From: Rhodococcus zopfii NBRC 100606 = JCM 9919
GTDB taxonomy: Bacteria; Actinomycetota; Actinomycetes; Mycobacteriales; Mycobacteriaceae
Assembly (NCBI RefSeq): GCF_001895025.1
Contig: NZ_BCXI01000014.1
Location: 124,001-188,000, forward strand
Length of the DNA stretch: 64,000 nucleotides
Direction of reading: 5' to 3'
In this document: positions 21,391 through 30,235 of the stretch, piece by piece
Position numbering within the stretch: position 1 is the stretch's first letter
Layout: the number at the start of each line of letters is the position of its first letter
Position numbers and translations under genes: made by a program
Notes under the pieces: generated by a model
Databases searched by the model: none
What the model was told of the DNA's origin: nothing
The model's input: the letters and a program-made list of their open reading frames with translations, nothing else

Positions 21391-22764
21391 TCACGAACGC
21401 ACGATGGCCAGGATTTCCGTCGCCAGCGAGTCGACCTCCTCCGCCGTGCGGGCCTCGACGTTGAGGCGCAGCAGCGGTTCGGTGTTGGAGGCACGCAGGT
21501 TGAACCACGCATTGCCGGGAAGGTTCACGGTCACGCCGTCGAGCCGGTCCACCGACTCGGCGCGGTCCGCGAACGCGGCGAGAACCGCGTCGGTGCGTGC
21601 CGCGGCGTCGGCGACGGTCGAGTTCAGCTCTCCCGACGCGGCGTACCGCTCGTAGGAGCTCATGAGTTCGGACAGCGGGCGGTCCTGCCCACCCAGCGCG
21701 GCCAGCACGTGCAGGGCCGCGAGCATCCCGGAGTCGGCTCCCCAGAAATCGCGGAAGTAGTAGTGCGCGGAATGCTCGCCGCCGAAGACCGCGCCGGTCT
21801 CGGCCATCCGCTGCTTGATGAACGAGTGGCCGACGCGGGTGCGGACCGGTTCGCCACCGAGCTCGGTGACCAGTTCGGGCACCACCCGCGAGGTGATCAG
21901 ATTGTGAATAATCGTCGAACCGGGTTGCTTCGCGAGTTCGCGGGCCGCGACGAGGGCCGTGACCGCCGACGGAGTGACCGGTTCGCCCCGCTCGTCGACG
22001 ACGAAGCAGCGGTCGGCGTCCCCGTCGAACGCCAGACCCACGTCTGCGCCCGACTCGCGCACCAGCTGCTGCAGGTCGACGAGGTTTGCCGGATCGAGGG
22101 GATTGGCCTCGTGGTTCGGGAAGGTGCCGTCGAGTTCGAAGTACAGCGGCACGAGGTCGACGGGCAGAGCGTCGAAGACCGCGGGCACCGTGTGCCCGCC
22201 CATGCCGTTCCCGGCATCCACCGCGACCTTCAGCCGGCGCAGCGTGCTCAGATCGACCAGGCCGCGGACGAACGAGGCGTAGTCGTCGAGGACGTCCCGC
22301 TCGGTGATCGTGCCCGGAGCGCCGTCGTAGGCGGGCACCCCGGACACCAGCTCGGCGGTGATGGTGCCGAGACCGGTTTCCTGGCCGACGGGCTTGGCGC
22401 CGGCACGGCACAGCTTGATGCCGTTGTAGCGGGCCGGATTGTGGCTCGCGGTGAACATGGCACCCGGGGCGTCGAGGAGCCCGGAGGCGAAGTACAGCTG
22501 GTCGGTCGAGGCGAGTCCGATGTGGACGACATCGAGGCCCTGGGCGGTGACACCGTCGGCGAACGCCCGCGACAGCTCGGGCGAGGATTCGCGCATGTCG
22601 TGGCCGATGACGATCCGCGACGCGGGGTTCTCACCGCCGCGCACGAGCCGGGCGAACGACGCACCGACCTCGCGGACGAAGTCCGCATCGATCTGGTCAC
22701 CCACCACGCCCCGAACGTCGTATGCCTTGACGACGGCGGCCACGGACTCGGCAGATCTCGCCAC
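21391..22764 (-). CDS. manB: Phosphomannomutase/phosphoglucomutase
   Basis: A 457-residue alpha-D-phosphohexomutase that converts mannose-6-phosphate to mannose-1-phosphate. The catalytic phosphoserine loop is TASHNP with Ser107. The metal loop DGDADR, the sugar-binding GEHSAHYYFRD loop and the phosphate loop RASNTEP are all intact. The GTG start has AGGAG 8 nt upstream. It precedes the SIS gene and manA, matching Rv3257c, and supplies the guanylyltransferase encoded at 29150-30235. Confidence 0.95.
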   Translation of the reverse strand: MARSAESVAAVVKAYDVRGVVGDQIDADFVREVGASFARLVRGGENPASRIVIGHDMRESSPELSRAFADGVTAQGLDVVHIGLASTDQLYFASGLLDAPGAMFTASHNPARYNGIKLCRAGAKPVGQETGLGTITAELVSGVPAYDGAPGTITERDVLDDYASFVRGLVDLSTLRRLKVAVDAGNGMGGHTVPAVFDALPVDLVPLYFELDGTFPNHEANPLDPANLVDLQQLVRESGADVGLAFDGDADRCFVVDERGEPVTPSAVTALVAARELAKQPGSTIIHNLITSRVVPELVTELGGEPVRTRVGHSFIKQRMAETGAVFGGEHSAHYYFRDFWGADSGMLAALHVLAALGGQDRPLSELMSSYERYAASGELNSTVADAAARTDAVLAAFADRAESVDRLDGVTVNLPGNAWFNLRASNTEPLLRLNVEARTAEEVDSLATEILAIVRS

Positions 22765-22838
22765 TGTTGTTGCTCCTGATCGTCGTACCCACGCGCGCCA
22801 CCCTCCGCAGCGCGGCAGCGATCAGCCTAGTGGAGTGG

Positions 22839-23234
22839 TCAGGACGAGGGGTCGGGCAGCACACGCAGGTGTCCGCGGCGGCCGGTACGGGTCGTCGGCT
22901 GAACCGCCGGCCTGGGTGCGGCGTGGTCCTCGGCGGCGTCACCGTGGCCGTGGCCGCGATCACCGAGACCCGCCTCGCGGACAGCCTCGGCAAGCGCGGT
23001 CAGATCGTCCTCGTCGGGTGTTCCCGAGGAGAAGGCACCTTCGTACCGGACCAGCTCCCAGCCCTTCGGCGCGGTGATCCTCGAGCCGTGCGATTCGCAC
23101 AGATCCCACGAGTGCGGTTCGGCGACCGTGGCCAGCGGGCCCACGACCGCCGTGGAATCCGAGTACACGTAGGTCAGCGTCGCAACAGCAGGGTTCTTGC
23201 ACCCAGGCCGGCAGCATCGACGCAGTGTTCTCAC
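22839..23234 (-). CDS. DUF3499 family protein (Rv3258c-like)
   Basis: A 131-residue protein with an N-terminal cysteine cluster (Cys7, Cys8, Cys12) and a later CESH motif (Cys46, His49) that together could bind zinc. The C-terminal third is His/Gly/Pro-rich and probably disordered. It matches the DUF3499 family conserved in actinobacteria immediately upstream of manB. The start is a GTG, divergent from the neighbouring zincin-like gene. The function is unknown. Confidence 0.85.
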   Translation of the reverse strand: MRTLRRCCRPGCKNPAVATLTYVYSDSTAVVGPLATVAEPHSWDLCESHGSRITAPKGWELVRYEGAFSSGTPDEDDLTALAEAVREAGLGDRGHGHGDAAEDHAAPRPAVQPTTRTGRRGHLRVLPDPSS

Positions 23235-23310
23235 GGATGGGAGCGTAGCGCGCCCGCCGCGTCCCGACTATCCGGACACACCGGAACAGCACAATTCGAA
23301 TCGCGTGTCG

Positions 23311-23316
23311 TAGTGT
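23311..23316 (+). promoter_or_regulatory. -10 element of the zincin-like gene (leaderless)
   Basis: TAGTGT lies 7 nt before the ATG at 23324, consistent with a leaderless transcript. Confidence 0.55.
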
Positions 23317-23323
23317 CGCGTAC

Positions 23324-23818
23324 ATGTCTCGCGTTCGCCGGCCCCGTCCCGTGACGTCCCGGTCCGTCGCGCGCCGAGGGCGCGGAATCCGCGGGCCGAT
23401 GTTCCCTCACGACCTGCCGGTGTGGCGGTCGCGGGCCGAGAAGTTCGACCTGCTCGTGATCGGCGCGTTCGCCCCGATCGACGCCCAGTGGCACGACCGC
23501 CTGAGGAAACTCGACATCGCGGTCGACGAGGTCCCGAAGATCCGCGCCTTGGATCCGGACTCCGTGAACTGGCCCGACGAGGTCGTCGCGGACGGTCCGG
23601 TGCCGCTGTCGCGGCTCGTCCCGGCGGGCATCGACCGTCGCGGCGCGGCCACGCGGGCACGCATCGTGCTGTTCCGTCGCCCCCTCGAATTGCGCGCGAA
23701 GGATCCCGACGACCTGACCGATCTGGTCCACGACGTGCTCGTGCACCAGGTCGCGACGTATCTGGGGGTCGAACCGGAGGTCGTCGATCCCGAACTGGGC
23801 GATCTCGGCGAGGACTGA
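23324..23818 (+). CDS. Zincin-superfamily metallopeptidase-like protein with degenerate active site
   Basis: A 164-residue protein of the Rv3259 type. The N-terminal 25 residues are Arg-rich. The body resembles minimal zinc proteases (COG3824 type), but the segment where HEXXH is expected reads HQVAT, in VLVHQVATYLG (about residues 138-148). The glutamate and the second histidine are thus missing, so peptidase activity is doubtful. TAGTGT 7 nt upstream of the ATG suggests a leaderless transcript. It is divergent from the DUF3499 gene and convergent with whiB2, as in M. tuberculosis. Confidence 0.75.
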   Translation: MSRVRRPRPVTSRSVARRGRGIRGPMFPHDLPVWRSRAEKFDLLVIGAFAPIDAQWHDRLRKLDIAVDEVPKIRALDPDSVNWPDEVVADGPVPLSRLVPAGIDRRGAATRARIVLFRRPLELRAKDPDDLTDLVHDVLVHQVATYLGVEPEVVDPELGDLGED

Positions 23819-23846
23819 CCCGGCGGCGGCCTGCTCCGGAAAGGAG

Positions 23847-23888
23847 TGAGGGCCGGATACTCGACCCCCATCGAGTATCCGACCCTCA
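23847..23888. terminator. Bidirectional terminator between the zincin-like gene and whiB2
   Basis: An 18-bp stem with one mismatch and a six-base loop (CCCCCA). The arms read TGAGGGCCGGATACTCGA and TCGAGTATCCGACCCTCA. It sits between convergent genes. Confidence 0.85.
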
Positions 23889-23946
23889 TCCCACACAGAC
23901 CGGCATTCCGCCTGGCCCGAACTCCCCGTACCGGACCGGCCCGGTC

Positions 23947-24306
23947 CTAGACGATGCCCCGCTTGAGGCGCCGCCTTTCCCGCTCCGACAAACCACCCCA
24001 GATCCCGAACCGCTCATCATGGGCCAGGGCGTACTCGAGGCATTCGTCCTTCACCTCGCACCCCATGCAGATCCGCTTGGCCTCCCGTGTCGATCCGCCC
24101 TTCTCGGGGAAGAACGCCTCCGGGTCGGTCTGCGCACACAGCGCACGGTCCTGCCACTGTTCCTCGACGTCGGACGGATCCGAAAGTCCTGCAATCAGAC
24201 TCAACACCGACGATGTCGGCTCTCCGTCATTGCCGCCTTCGGCACAGATGCCCTCGACTGCAGTATCGATCCGAGTGTCCTCGAACCATTCGCGCTCGTC
24301 GGCCAT
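23947..24306 (-). CDS. whiB2: WhiB2/WhmD transcriptional regulator
   Basis: A 119-residue WhiB-family protein that carries a 4Fe-4S cluster. The four ligand cysteines are Cys57, Cys80, Cys83 and Cys89, followed by the GIWGG turn at 101-105 and a basic C-terminus that contacts DNA. WhiB2 (WhmD in M. smegmatis) is required for septation and acts with the housekeeping sigma factor. GGAGG precedes the ATG. Position and length match Rv3260c. The promoter region contains several short palindromes. Confidence 0.94.
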   Translation of the reverse strand: MADEREWFEDTRIDTAVEGICAEGGNDGEPTSSVLSLIAGLSDPSDVEEQWQDRALCAQTDPEAFFPEKGGSTREAKRICMGCEVKDECLEYALAHDERFGIWGGLSERERRRLKRGIV

Positions 24307-24345
24307 ACACGCCTCCTCACCTGCAGCGCTGCATCTCTCACATTC

Positions 24346-24358
24346 GGGGTACTACCCC
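24346..24358 (-). promoter_or_regulatory. Palindrome in the whiB2 promoter
   Basis: GGGGTACTACCCC is a perfect inverted repeat around one central base, about 40-52 nt upstream of the whiB2 ATG. Read on the minus strand it contains TAGTAC, a possible -10, so a bound protein would block the promoter. Confidence 0.45.
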
Positions 24359-24598
24359 AGGCCATTCCGCGAAGCCGGTCGTATCCGGAAAGTCCGCACA
24401 CATCCCGCTTTCGAAAGCCGGAATGACACATATGTGATTAGACACGTTGGGCGTGTCGCGGTCAAGCCGAACCGAAGATCTCGCTTACCATCGAGCGCTT
24501 CGGAGTTGGTCTCGCCGCGCTCGGCACAATTCACCCTATCGGGTTCTTTACAGTTCACCCCAGCAGGCGGTGCCTCACCGGTCACCGACGGGACCCCC

Positions 24599-24604
24599 TA
24601 CGCT
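24599..24604 (+). promoter_or_regulatory. -10 element of fbiA (leaderless)
   Basis: TACGCT lies exactly 6 nt before the GTG at 24611, and no ribosome site is present, so translation is probably leaderless. Confidence 0.6.
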
Positions 24605-24610
24605 TGCCCT

Positions 24611-25600
24611 GTGAACGTGACTGTATTGGTCGGCGGCGTCGGCGGGGCCCGGTTCCTCACCGGCGTGCGCCGACTGCTCGGCATCGAACCCGGGCAGGAC
24701 CTCGCTGCGGACGCCCCGCACCGCATCACCGCGGTCGTCAACATCGGTGACGACGTCTGGATGCACGGCCTGCGGATCTGCCCGGACCTCGACACATGCA
24801 TGTACACGCTCGGCGGTGGCATCGACCCCGAACGGGGCTGGGGCCGCGTCGACGAAACGTGGAACGCCAAGGAGGAACTCGCCGCATACGGCGCGAGTCC
24901 CGACTGGTTCGGCCTCGGCGACCGCGATCTGGCGACCCATCTGATCCGCAGCCGGATGCTGCGCACCGGATATCCGCTCTCGGCGATCACCGAAGCTCTC
25001 TGCACCCGATGGAAGCCCGGGGTGACCCTGCTGCCCGTGTCCGACGACCGCAGCGAAACCCACGTCGTGATCACCGACCCCGCAGACGGTGAGCAGCGCG
25101 CGATCCACTTCGAGGAATGGTGGGTCCGGCATCGCGCGGCCGTCGAGACGCATTCCTTCGCGCACATCGGGGCCGAGGAAGCGAAACCTGCACCGGGAGT
25201 GCTGGAATCGATCGAGTCGGCGGACGTGGTGATCATCGCCCCGTCCAACCCGGTCGTGAGCGTCGGCGCGATCCTCGCGATCCCCGGCGTCCGCGGAGCC
25301 TTGCGCACCACCCCCGCAAAGGTCGTCGGGCTGTCCCCCGTGGTCGGCGGGAAGCCGTTGCGCGGCATGGCCGATGCGTGTCTCGATGTGATCGGCGTCG
25401 AATCGACCGCGGAGGCCGTCGGCCGCCATTACGGCGCCCGCAGCGGCACCGGCATCCTCGACGGCTGGCTCGTCCACGAGACAGACACCGCCGATGTTCC
25501 CGGCGTCGCCGTCCGCAGCGTCCCCCTGCTCATGACCGACCCCGCGGCGACCGCCGAAATGGCGCGCGCCGCACTCGAACTCGCCGGAGTCAGCCTGTGA
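24611..25600 (+). CDS. fbiA: 2-phospho-L-lactate-type transferase of F420 synthesis
   Basis: A 329-residue CofD/FbiA enzyme that transfers the phospho-lactate or phosphoenolpyruvate-derived moiety to the deazaflavin FO in coenzyme F420 synthesis. The glycine-rich loop GGVGGAR lies at residues 8-14, with the metal-binding NIGDD at 44-48. The GTG start at 24611 is fixed by the protein N-terminus and by a leaderless -10 six bases upstream. The stop TGA overlaps the fbiB ATG by one base. Rv3261 is the counterpart. Confidence 0.95.
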   Translation: MNVTVLVGGVGGARFLTGVRRLLGIEPGQDLAADAPHRITAVVNIGDDVWMHGLRICPDLDTCMYTLGGGIDPERGWGRVDETWNAKEELAAYGASPDWFGLGDRDLATHLIRSRMLRTGYPLSAITEALCTRWKPGVTLLPVSDDRSETHVVITDPADGEQRAIHFEEWWVRHRAAVETHSFAHIGAEEAKPAPGVLESIESADVVIIAPSNPVVSVGAILAIPGVRGALRTTPAKVVGLSPVVGGKPLRGMADACLDVIGVESTAEAVGRHYGARSGTGILDGWLVHETDTADVPGVAVRSVPLLMTDPAATAEMARAALELAGVSL

Positions 25601-26970
25601 TGTCCCCCGACGCCACCGCCAGCACCGACGTGCGCGACCATGCGCCCGGCCGGCCGATCGAGATCATCCCGGTCACCGGACTGCCCGAGTTCCGGCCCGG
25701 CGACGACCTCGCCGACGCAATCGCGGGTGCGGCGCCGTGGCTCGTCGACGGCGACATCCTCGTGGTCACCAGCAAGATCGTCTCGAAGGTCGAAGGGCGA
25801 ATCGTCGAGTCCCCCACCGACCCCGACGCACGCGACGCCGTGCGCCGCCGCCTGGTCACCCAGGAGGCGGTCCGTGTGCTGGCCCGCAAGGGACGCACGC
25901 TCATCACGGAGAACCGGCTCGGCATCGTCCAGGCCGCATCCGGGATCGACGGTTCCAACGTCGACTCCGGCGAACTCGCGCTGCTCCCCGAGGATCCCGA
26001 CGCCAGCGCCGCCGCGTTGCGTGAGCAACTGCACGCGCTGCTCGGGGTGACCGTCGCCGTCGTCGTGACCGACACGATGGGCCGCGCGTGGCGCGTCGGC
26101 CAGACCGACGCCGCGATCGGCGCGGCGGGCTTGCCGGTCCTGCACGGCTACGCCGGCTCGCACGATTCGCAGGGCAACGAGTTGTTCGTCACCTCCGTCG
26201 CTCTCGCCGACGAACTCGCCGCCGCGGGTGATCTGGTCAAGGGCAAGCTCGGCGGGGTTCCGGTGGCAGTCGTCCGCGGTCTCGACACGATCGACGACGG
26301 TTCCACCGCACAGGATCTGATCCGGCGCGGCGAGGAGGACCTGTTCTGGCTGGGCGCCGACGAGGCACTCGAACAGGGTCGTCGCGAGGCACTGCTGCTG
26401 CGCCGGTCCGTGCGCGCGTTCTCGTCCGAACCGGTCGATCCGGAGGATCTGCGCGACGCGGTCGCCGAAGCGCTCACCGCACCGGCCCCGCACCACACGC
26501 ATCCGGTGCGGTTCGTATGGGTGCGCACCGAGCAGGTGCGACGGCGGCTGCTCGACCGGATGCGCGACCGCTGGGCCGAGGATCTTGCCGGCGACGGCCT
26601 GGACGCGAACGCGATCGAACGCCGCCTCGCCCGGGGCGCGATCCTCTACGACGCCCCCGAGGTGCTCGTCCCGTTCTGGGTGCCCGACGGCGCCCACCGC
26701 TATCCCGACGCGCGCCGGACCGCGGCCGAGGCCACGATGTTCACCGTCGCGGCCGGGGCCGCCGTGCAGGGGCTGCTCGTCGCGCTCGCCGTTCGCGGGC
26801 TGGGCAGTTGCTGGATCGGATCGACGATCTTCGCTGCCGACGTGGTGCGGGAAGAACTGGGGCTGCCCGGCGACTGGTCGCCGCTCGGCGCGATCGCCGT
26901 CGGACATCCGGTCACCGCACCCGAGCCGCGTGATCCTGCACCGGCCGACGCCGCGCTGCTGGAGCTGTAG
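25600..26970 (+). CDS. fbiB: Bifunctional F420 gamma-glutamyl ligase / FMN-dependent dehydro-F420 reductase
   Basis: A 456-residue two-domain protein. The N-terminal CofE domain (about 20-250, with [15 protein letters not shown]) adds glutamates to F420-0. The C-terminal nitroreductase-fold FMN domain (about 265-445, starting [11 protein letters not shown]) reduces dehydro-F420, as known for FbiB. The start ATG overlaps the fbiA stop by one base. The two-domain form is typical of mycolata; archaea have only CofE. Rv3262 is the counterpart. Confidence 0.95.
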   Translation: MSPDATASTDVRDHAPGRPIEIIPVTGLPEFRPGDDLADAIAGAAPWLVDGDILVVTSKIVSKVEGRIVESPTDPDARDAVRRRLVTQEAVRVLARKGRTLITENRLGIVQAASGIDGSNVDSGELALLPEDPDASAAALREQLHALLGVTVAVVVTDTMGRAWRVGQTDAAIGAAGLPVLHGYAGSHDSQGNELFVTSVALADELAAAGDLVKGKLGGVPVAVVRGLDTIDDGSTAQDLIRRGEEDLFWLGADEALEQGRREALLLRRSVRAFSSEPVDPEDLRDAVAEALTAPAPHHTHPVRFVWVRTEQVRRRLLDRMRDRWAEDLAGDGLDANAIERRLARGAILYDAPEVLVPFWVPDGAHRYPDARRTAAEATMFTVAAGAAVQGLLVALAVRGLGSCWIGSTIFAADVVREELGLPGDWSPLGAIAVGHPVTAPEPRDPAPADAALLEL

Positions 26971-26972
26971 CC

Positions 26973-27593
26973 GTGTCGGCACGGTCGCTGCACCAGTCCG
27001 CCACCGAACGGCTTCTGGCGTGGGACACCGATTCCGTGGATGCCGAATCCTTGCGGCACACGATGCTCGCGTTCCTCGGCTCGGCGCCGGACGGCTGCCT
27101 GCGCGCCCACGCGCCGGGACACATCACGGCGTCGTCGCTGGTCCTCGACGCCGAGCGTCGCAACGTGCTGCTCACGCTGCACCCGAAGGTGGGCCGGTGG
27201 ATCCAGCTCGGCGGACACTGCGAGGAGTCCGACGACACCGTCGTCGATGCGGCACTGCGCGAGGCCACCGAGGAGTCCGGGATCGACGGTCTCGTCATCG
27301 ACCCGCGGCTGCTGTCGGCGCACACCCACCCGATCACGTGCTCGCTCGGGATCCCCACCCGGCATCTCGATCTGCGGTTCCTGGTGACCGCGCCGCCCGG
27401 AGCGGTGCCGGTGCGCAGCGCCGAATCCACCGATCTGCGGTGGTGGCCGGTCGATGCGCTGCCCGACGACGCCGAACACGACACGATCGGACACCTCGTG
27501 GCGTTGGCGGCGGCCCGGTCAGTCGAACGAACCGTGCCGGCCGGAACCGGCGGCGAACCGGGCCGCGCCGTCCACCGCGCCGTCGGCCAGTGA
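26973..27593 (+). CDS. NUDIX hydrolase
   Basis: A 206-residue NUDIX protein with the box GGHCEESDDTVVDAALREAT followed by EESG (residues about 79-102), the one-residue-longer GGH variant of the signature. Such enzymes hydrolyse nucleoside diphosphates linked to other groups; the substrate here is unknown. The GTG start is 2 bp after the fbiB stop, so it is co-transcribed with the F420 genes and may clean up an intermediate. Its last 75 bp overlap the end of the convergent crotonase gene. Confidence 0.85.
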   Translation: MSARSLHQSATERLLAWDTDSVDAESLRHTMLAFLGSAPDGCLRAHAPGHITASSLVLDAERRNVLLTLHPKVGRWIQLGGHCEESDDTVVDAALREATEESGIDGLVIDPRLLSAHTHPITCSLGIPTRHLDLRFLVTAPPGAVPVRSAESTDLRWWPVDALPDDAEHDTIGHLVALAAARSVERTVPAGTGGEPGRAVHRAVGQ

Positions 27594-28289
27594 CGTCGTG
27601 CCCCGCCGGAATTCGTTGAGCATCGCCTGATCGTCGGGCAGACCCGCCTGTTCGAGCACCGACAGCCGGTCCTGCCGCAGGCACACCTGCGGGAAAGCCG
27701 CGATCTCGGTGGCAAGCTCGACGGCCGCGTCCAGCGCGGTCCCTGCCGGGACCATCCGGTTGACCAGGCCGATGCTCAGCGCCTCGCCTGCGGCGACCGG
27801 CCGGCCGGTCAAGATCAGGTCCATCGCGCGGCTCTCCCCGATCAGCCGGGGAAGCCGGACGGTGCCGCCGTCGATGAGCGGCACCCCCCATCGACGGCAG
27901 AACACACCGAGCACCGCGTCGTCGTCGGCGACCCGAAGGTCCGCCCAGAGCGCGAGCTCCAGGCCGCCGGCGACGGCGTGCCCGGAGATCGCCGCGATCA
28001 CCGGTTTGGACAGGCGCAGCCGGCTCACCCCCATCGGTCCGTCCCCGTCCGGCGCGACCCGGTTGCCGTCACCGGCACCGATGGCCTTGAGATCCGCTCC
28101 GGCGCAGAAGGTCCCGCCCTCGCCGTGGAGGACCGCGACGGCCGCGGCGGGATCTGCGTCGAACGCCCGGAACGCCGCGGCGAGCGCCTCGGCGGTGGGC
28201 CGGTCCACGGCGTTGCGCACGTGCGGGCGGTTCAGTCCGATCGTCGTGACCGGGCCGACGGTGCGGACGACGACCGTGTCGGGAGCCAT
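27519..28289 (-). CDS. Enoyl-CoA hydratase/isomerase-family protein (crotonase fold)
   Basis: A 256-residue crotonase. The oxyanion-hole segments are visible (GTFCAGADLKAI and GHAVAGGLELALWAD). The glutamate equivalent to rat Glu144 is kept in GGLEL, while the position of Glu164 (QPE in the rat enzyme) is cysteine in GVFCRRWG. Hydratase activity is thus not assured; isomerase or hydrolase activity is possible. TAGGCT 6 nt before the ATG suggests a leaderless transcript. The 3-prime end overlaps the NUDIX gene on the other strand by 75 bp. Confidence 0.87.
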   Translation of the reverse strand: MAPDTVVVRTVGPVTTIGLNRPHVRNAVDRPTAEALAAAFRAFDADPAAAVAVLHGEGGTFCAGADLKAIGAGDGNRVAPDGDGPMGVSRLRLSKPVIAAISGHAVAGGLELALWADLRVADDDAVLGVFCRRWGVPLIDGGTVRLPRLIGESRAMDLILTGRPVAAGEALSIGLVNRMVPAGTALDAAVELATEIAAFPQVCLRQDRLSVLEQAGLPDDQAMLNEFRRGTTSLADGAVDGAARFAAGSGRHGSFD

Positions 28290-28295
28290 CCCCGG

Positions 28296-28301
28296 AGCCT
28301 A
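28296..28301 (-). promoter_or_regulatory. -10 element of the crotonase gene (leaderless)
   Basis: TAGGCT on the minus strand lies exactly 6 nt before the ATG at 28289. Confidence 0.55.
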
Positions 28302-28321
28302 CTCGGGCGAGCCGTCCAGAT

Positions 28322-29110
28322 TCACGACCGCGAGCCGCCCCGGTCCACAGACTCGACCGGTGCGAGCCCCGGTCGCTTGGCGCCGACCCCGTCACCGGAC
28401 GACGTGCCACGGACCCGGCGGCCCACCCACGGGGCCAGGAAGTCCCGCATCCACCGCAGATCCTCGCGCCGCTGATCGGCGGCTGCGCGCTCCGGAATCC
28501 GTTCGAGCACGACCGGCTCGATCCCGTGATCGACGCCGAGCGCATCGAGCACCCTCGCGGCCATGTTGCGGTGCCCGAGCGGCGACATGTGCAAGCGATC
28601 GAAGTCCCACATGCGGTAGTCGCGGTACTCCCCGAACCGCCAGTAGTCCACGAGCGTCGCCCCGCGCCGATCCGCGACCTCTCGGACGAGTTCGTTGTAG
28701 GTCGCGATCCGGCCGCGCAGGTGCCGGAACACCGGCGCCCAGCCGACGTCGTAGGCGGTCCACATCACGACGGTCGCGCCCGTGGCGGTGAGCCGGCCGA
28801 TCGCGTCGTCGTAGTCGGCAACCATCGCGTCGAGATCCAGCTTCGGCCGCATGACGTCGTTGCCGCCGGCGTAGACGGTGACCAGGTCCGGGTTCAGGGC
28901 TACGGCCGCGTCGACCTGCTCGGCGAGGATCTGCTGCATGAGGCGCCCGCGCACCGCGAGGTTTGCATACGTCAGATCCGGGTTGGCACCGGCGAGCTCG
29001 TCCGCGACCCGATCGGCCCAGCCGCGCAACCCGTTGGGGCGCACCGGGTCCGGGTCACCGACACCTTCGGTGAACGAGTCCCCCAGTGCCACATACCGTT
29101 CGAATTTCAC
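28322..29110 (-). CDS. SGNH-hydrolase/GDSL-type esterase
   Basis: A 262-residue SGNH hydrolase. Block I is GDSFTEG (nucleophile Ser12), block II contains NLAVRG, block III is GGND and block V is DRLHMSPLGH with the catalytic Asp/His. No signal peptide is seen, so it is probably cytoplasmic. It likely removes acyl or acetyl groups from lipids or glycans; the substrate is unknown. It follows the guanylyltransferase gene by 39 bp on the same strand and may belong to that operon. The C-terminal 40 residues are polar and low-complexity. Confidence 0.87.
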   Translation of the reverse strand: MKFERYVALGDSFTEGVGDPDPVRPNGLRGWADRVADELAGANPDLTYANLAVRGRLMQQILAEQVDAAVALNPDLVTVYAGGNDVMRPKLDLDAMVADYDDAIGRLTATGATVVMWTAYDVGWAPVFRHLRGRIATYNELVREVADRRGATLVDYWRFGEYRDYRMWDFDRLHMSPLGHRNMAARVLDALGVDHGIEPVVLERIPERAAADQRREDLRWMRDFLAPWVGRRVRGTSSGDGVGAKRPGLAPVESVDRGGSRS

Positions 29111-29149
29111 AGCTCACCACCCACAGTCGGTCGAGGATTTCTCGTGCGG

Positions 29150-30235
29150 TCAGACGTCGGTACTGAACCGGATCCCGCCGTCGGGGATGGTCACGCCCGG
29201 CCACACCCGCGCGCCGCGCAGCAGTTCGCAGCGAGCACCGATGTCGGCTCCGTCCCCGATCACCCCGTCGCGGATCAGCGCGCGCGGGCCGACCCGCACA
29301 CCGAATCCGATGATGGACCGTTCGATCACGGCGCCCGCCTCGACCTTCGCACCGTCGAAGATCACAGCCCCGTCCAATCGCGCGCCGGCACCGATCTCGG
29401 CGCCACGTCCCACGACGGTCCCGCCGATCAGCAGCGCACCGGGGGCCACCGACGCGCCCGGGTGCACGAGCGATTCGCCGCGCTGCCCCGCGAGCGCCGG
29501 GGACGGCGCGATACCTCGGACCAGGTCCGCCGACCCTCGCACGAAGTCCTCCGGGGTGCCCATGTCGCGCCAGTACGCGGCGTCGACGTGCCCGAACACC
29601 CGCTTGCCCTCGGCGAGCAGCGCCGGGAACACCTCGCGCTCCACCGAGACGGGACGGCCCGTGGGGATGGACTCGATGATCTCGCGCTTGAACACGTAGC
29701 AGCCCGCGTTGATCTGATCGGTCGGCGGATCCTGCGTCTTCTCCAGGAAAGCGGTGACCCGGCCGTCGGCGTCGGTCGGCACGCAACCGAACGCCCGAGG
29801 ATCCCCGACCCGAACCAGGTGCAGGGTGACGTCGGCGTCGGTGCGGGTGTGGGTGTCGAGGATCGACCCGAGGTCCGTGCCACCGAGGACGTCGCCGTTG
29901 AACACCATGATGTTGTCCGCGCGCAGCTTGGGTAGCACGTTGCGGATACCGCCGCCGGTGCCGAGCGGTTCGGTCTCGGTGACGTACTCGATTTCCAGAC
30001 CGAGATCGGAGCCGTCGGCGAAGTGATCCTCGAAGACCTCCGCCTTGAAGGAGGTGCCGAGCACGACGTGCTTGATTCCGGCCTCCCGGATGCGGGCCAG
30101 CAGGTGCGTCAGGAACGGCACACCCGCGGTGGGCAGCATCGGTTTCGGCGCCGACAGCGTCAGCGGCCGCAGGCGGGTGCCCTGGCCACCGACCAGGATC
30201 ACCGCATCGGTGTGCGGCGCGGCGTCACTCGTCAT
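29150..30235 (-). CDS. manC: Mannose-1-phosphate guanylyltransferase
   Basis: A 361-residue sugar nucleotidyltransferase that makes GDP-mannose from mannose-1-phosphate and GTP. The signature GGQGTRLRP lies at residues 16-24, with Lys31 of the KPM motif and FNGD for metal binding. The C-terminal third is a left-handed beta-helix with hexapeptide repeats (VHPGASVAPGALL and similar). The ATG at 30235 has GGGGAGA upstream. It overlaps the wbbL stop by 4 bp, as in Rv3264c (named manB there). Confidence 0.92.
   Translation of the reverse strand: MTSDAAPHTDAVILVGGQGTRLRPLTLSAPKPMLPTAGVPFLTHLLARIREAGIKHVVLGTSFKAEVFEDHFADGSDLGLEIEYVTETEPLGTGGGIRNVLPKLRADNIMVFNGDVLGGTDLGSILDTHTRTDADVTLHLVRVGDPRAFGCVPTDADGRVTAFLEKTQDPPTDQINAGCYVFKREIIESIPTGRPVSVEREVFPALLAEGKRVFGHVDAAYWRDMGTPEDFVRGSADLVRGIAPSPALAGQRGESLVHPGASVAPGALLIGGTVVGRGAEIGAGARLDGAVIFDGAKVEAGAVIERSIIGFGVRVGPRALIRDGVIGDGADIGARCELLRGARVWPGVTIPDGGIRFSTDV

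Larger units (their letters stand above)
24307..24610. other. whiB2/fbiA divergent intergenic region
   Basis: About 300 bp without a convincing gene. It holds the whiB2 leader and promoter on one side and the fbiA promoter on the other. Perfect palindromes lie at 24322-24333 (TGCAGCGCTGCA), 24346-24358 (GGGGTACTACCCC), 24407-24418 (GCTTTCGAAAGC) and 24426-24435 (CACATATGTG). Confidence 0.6.
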
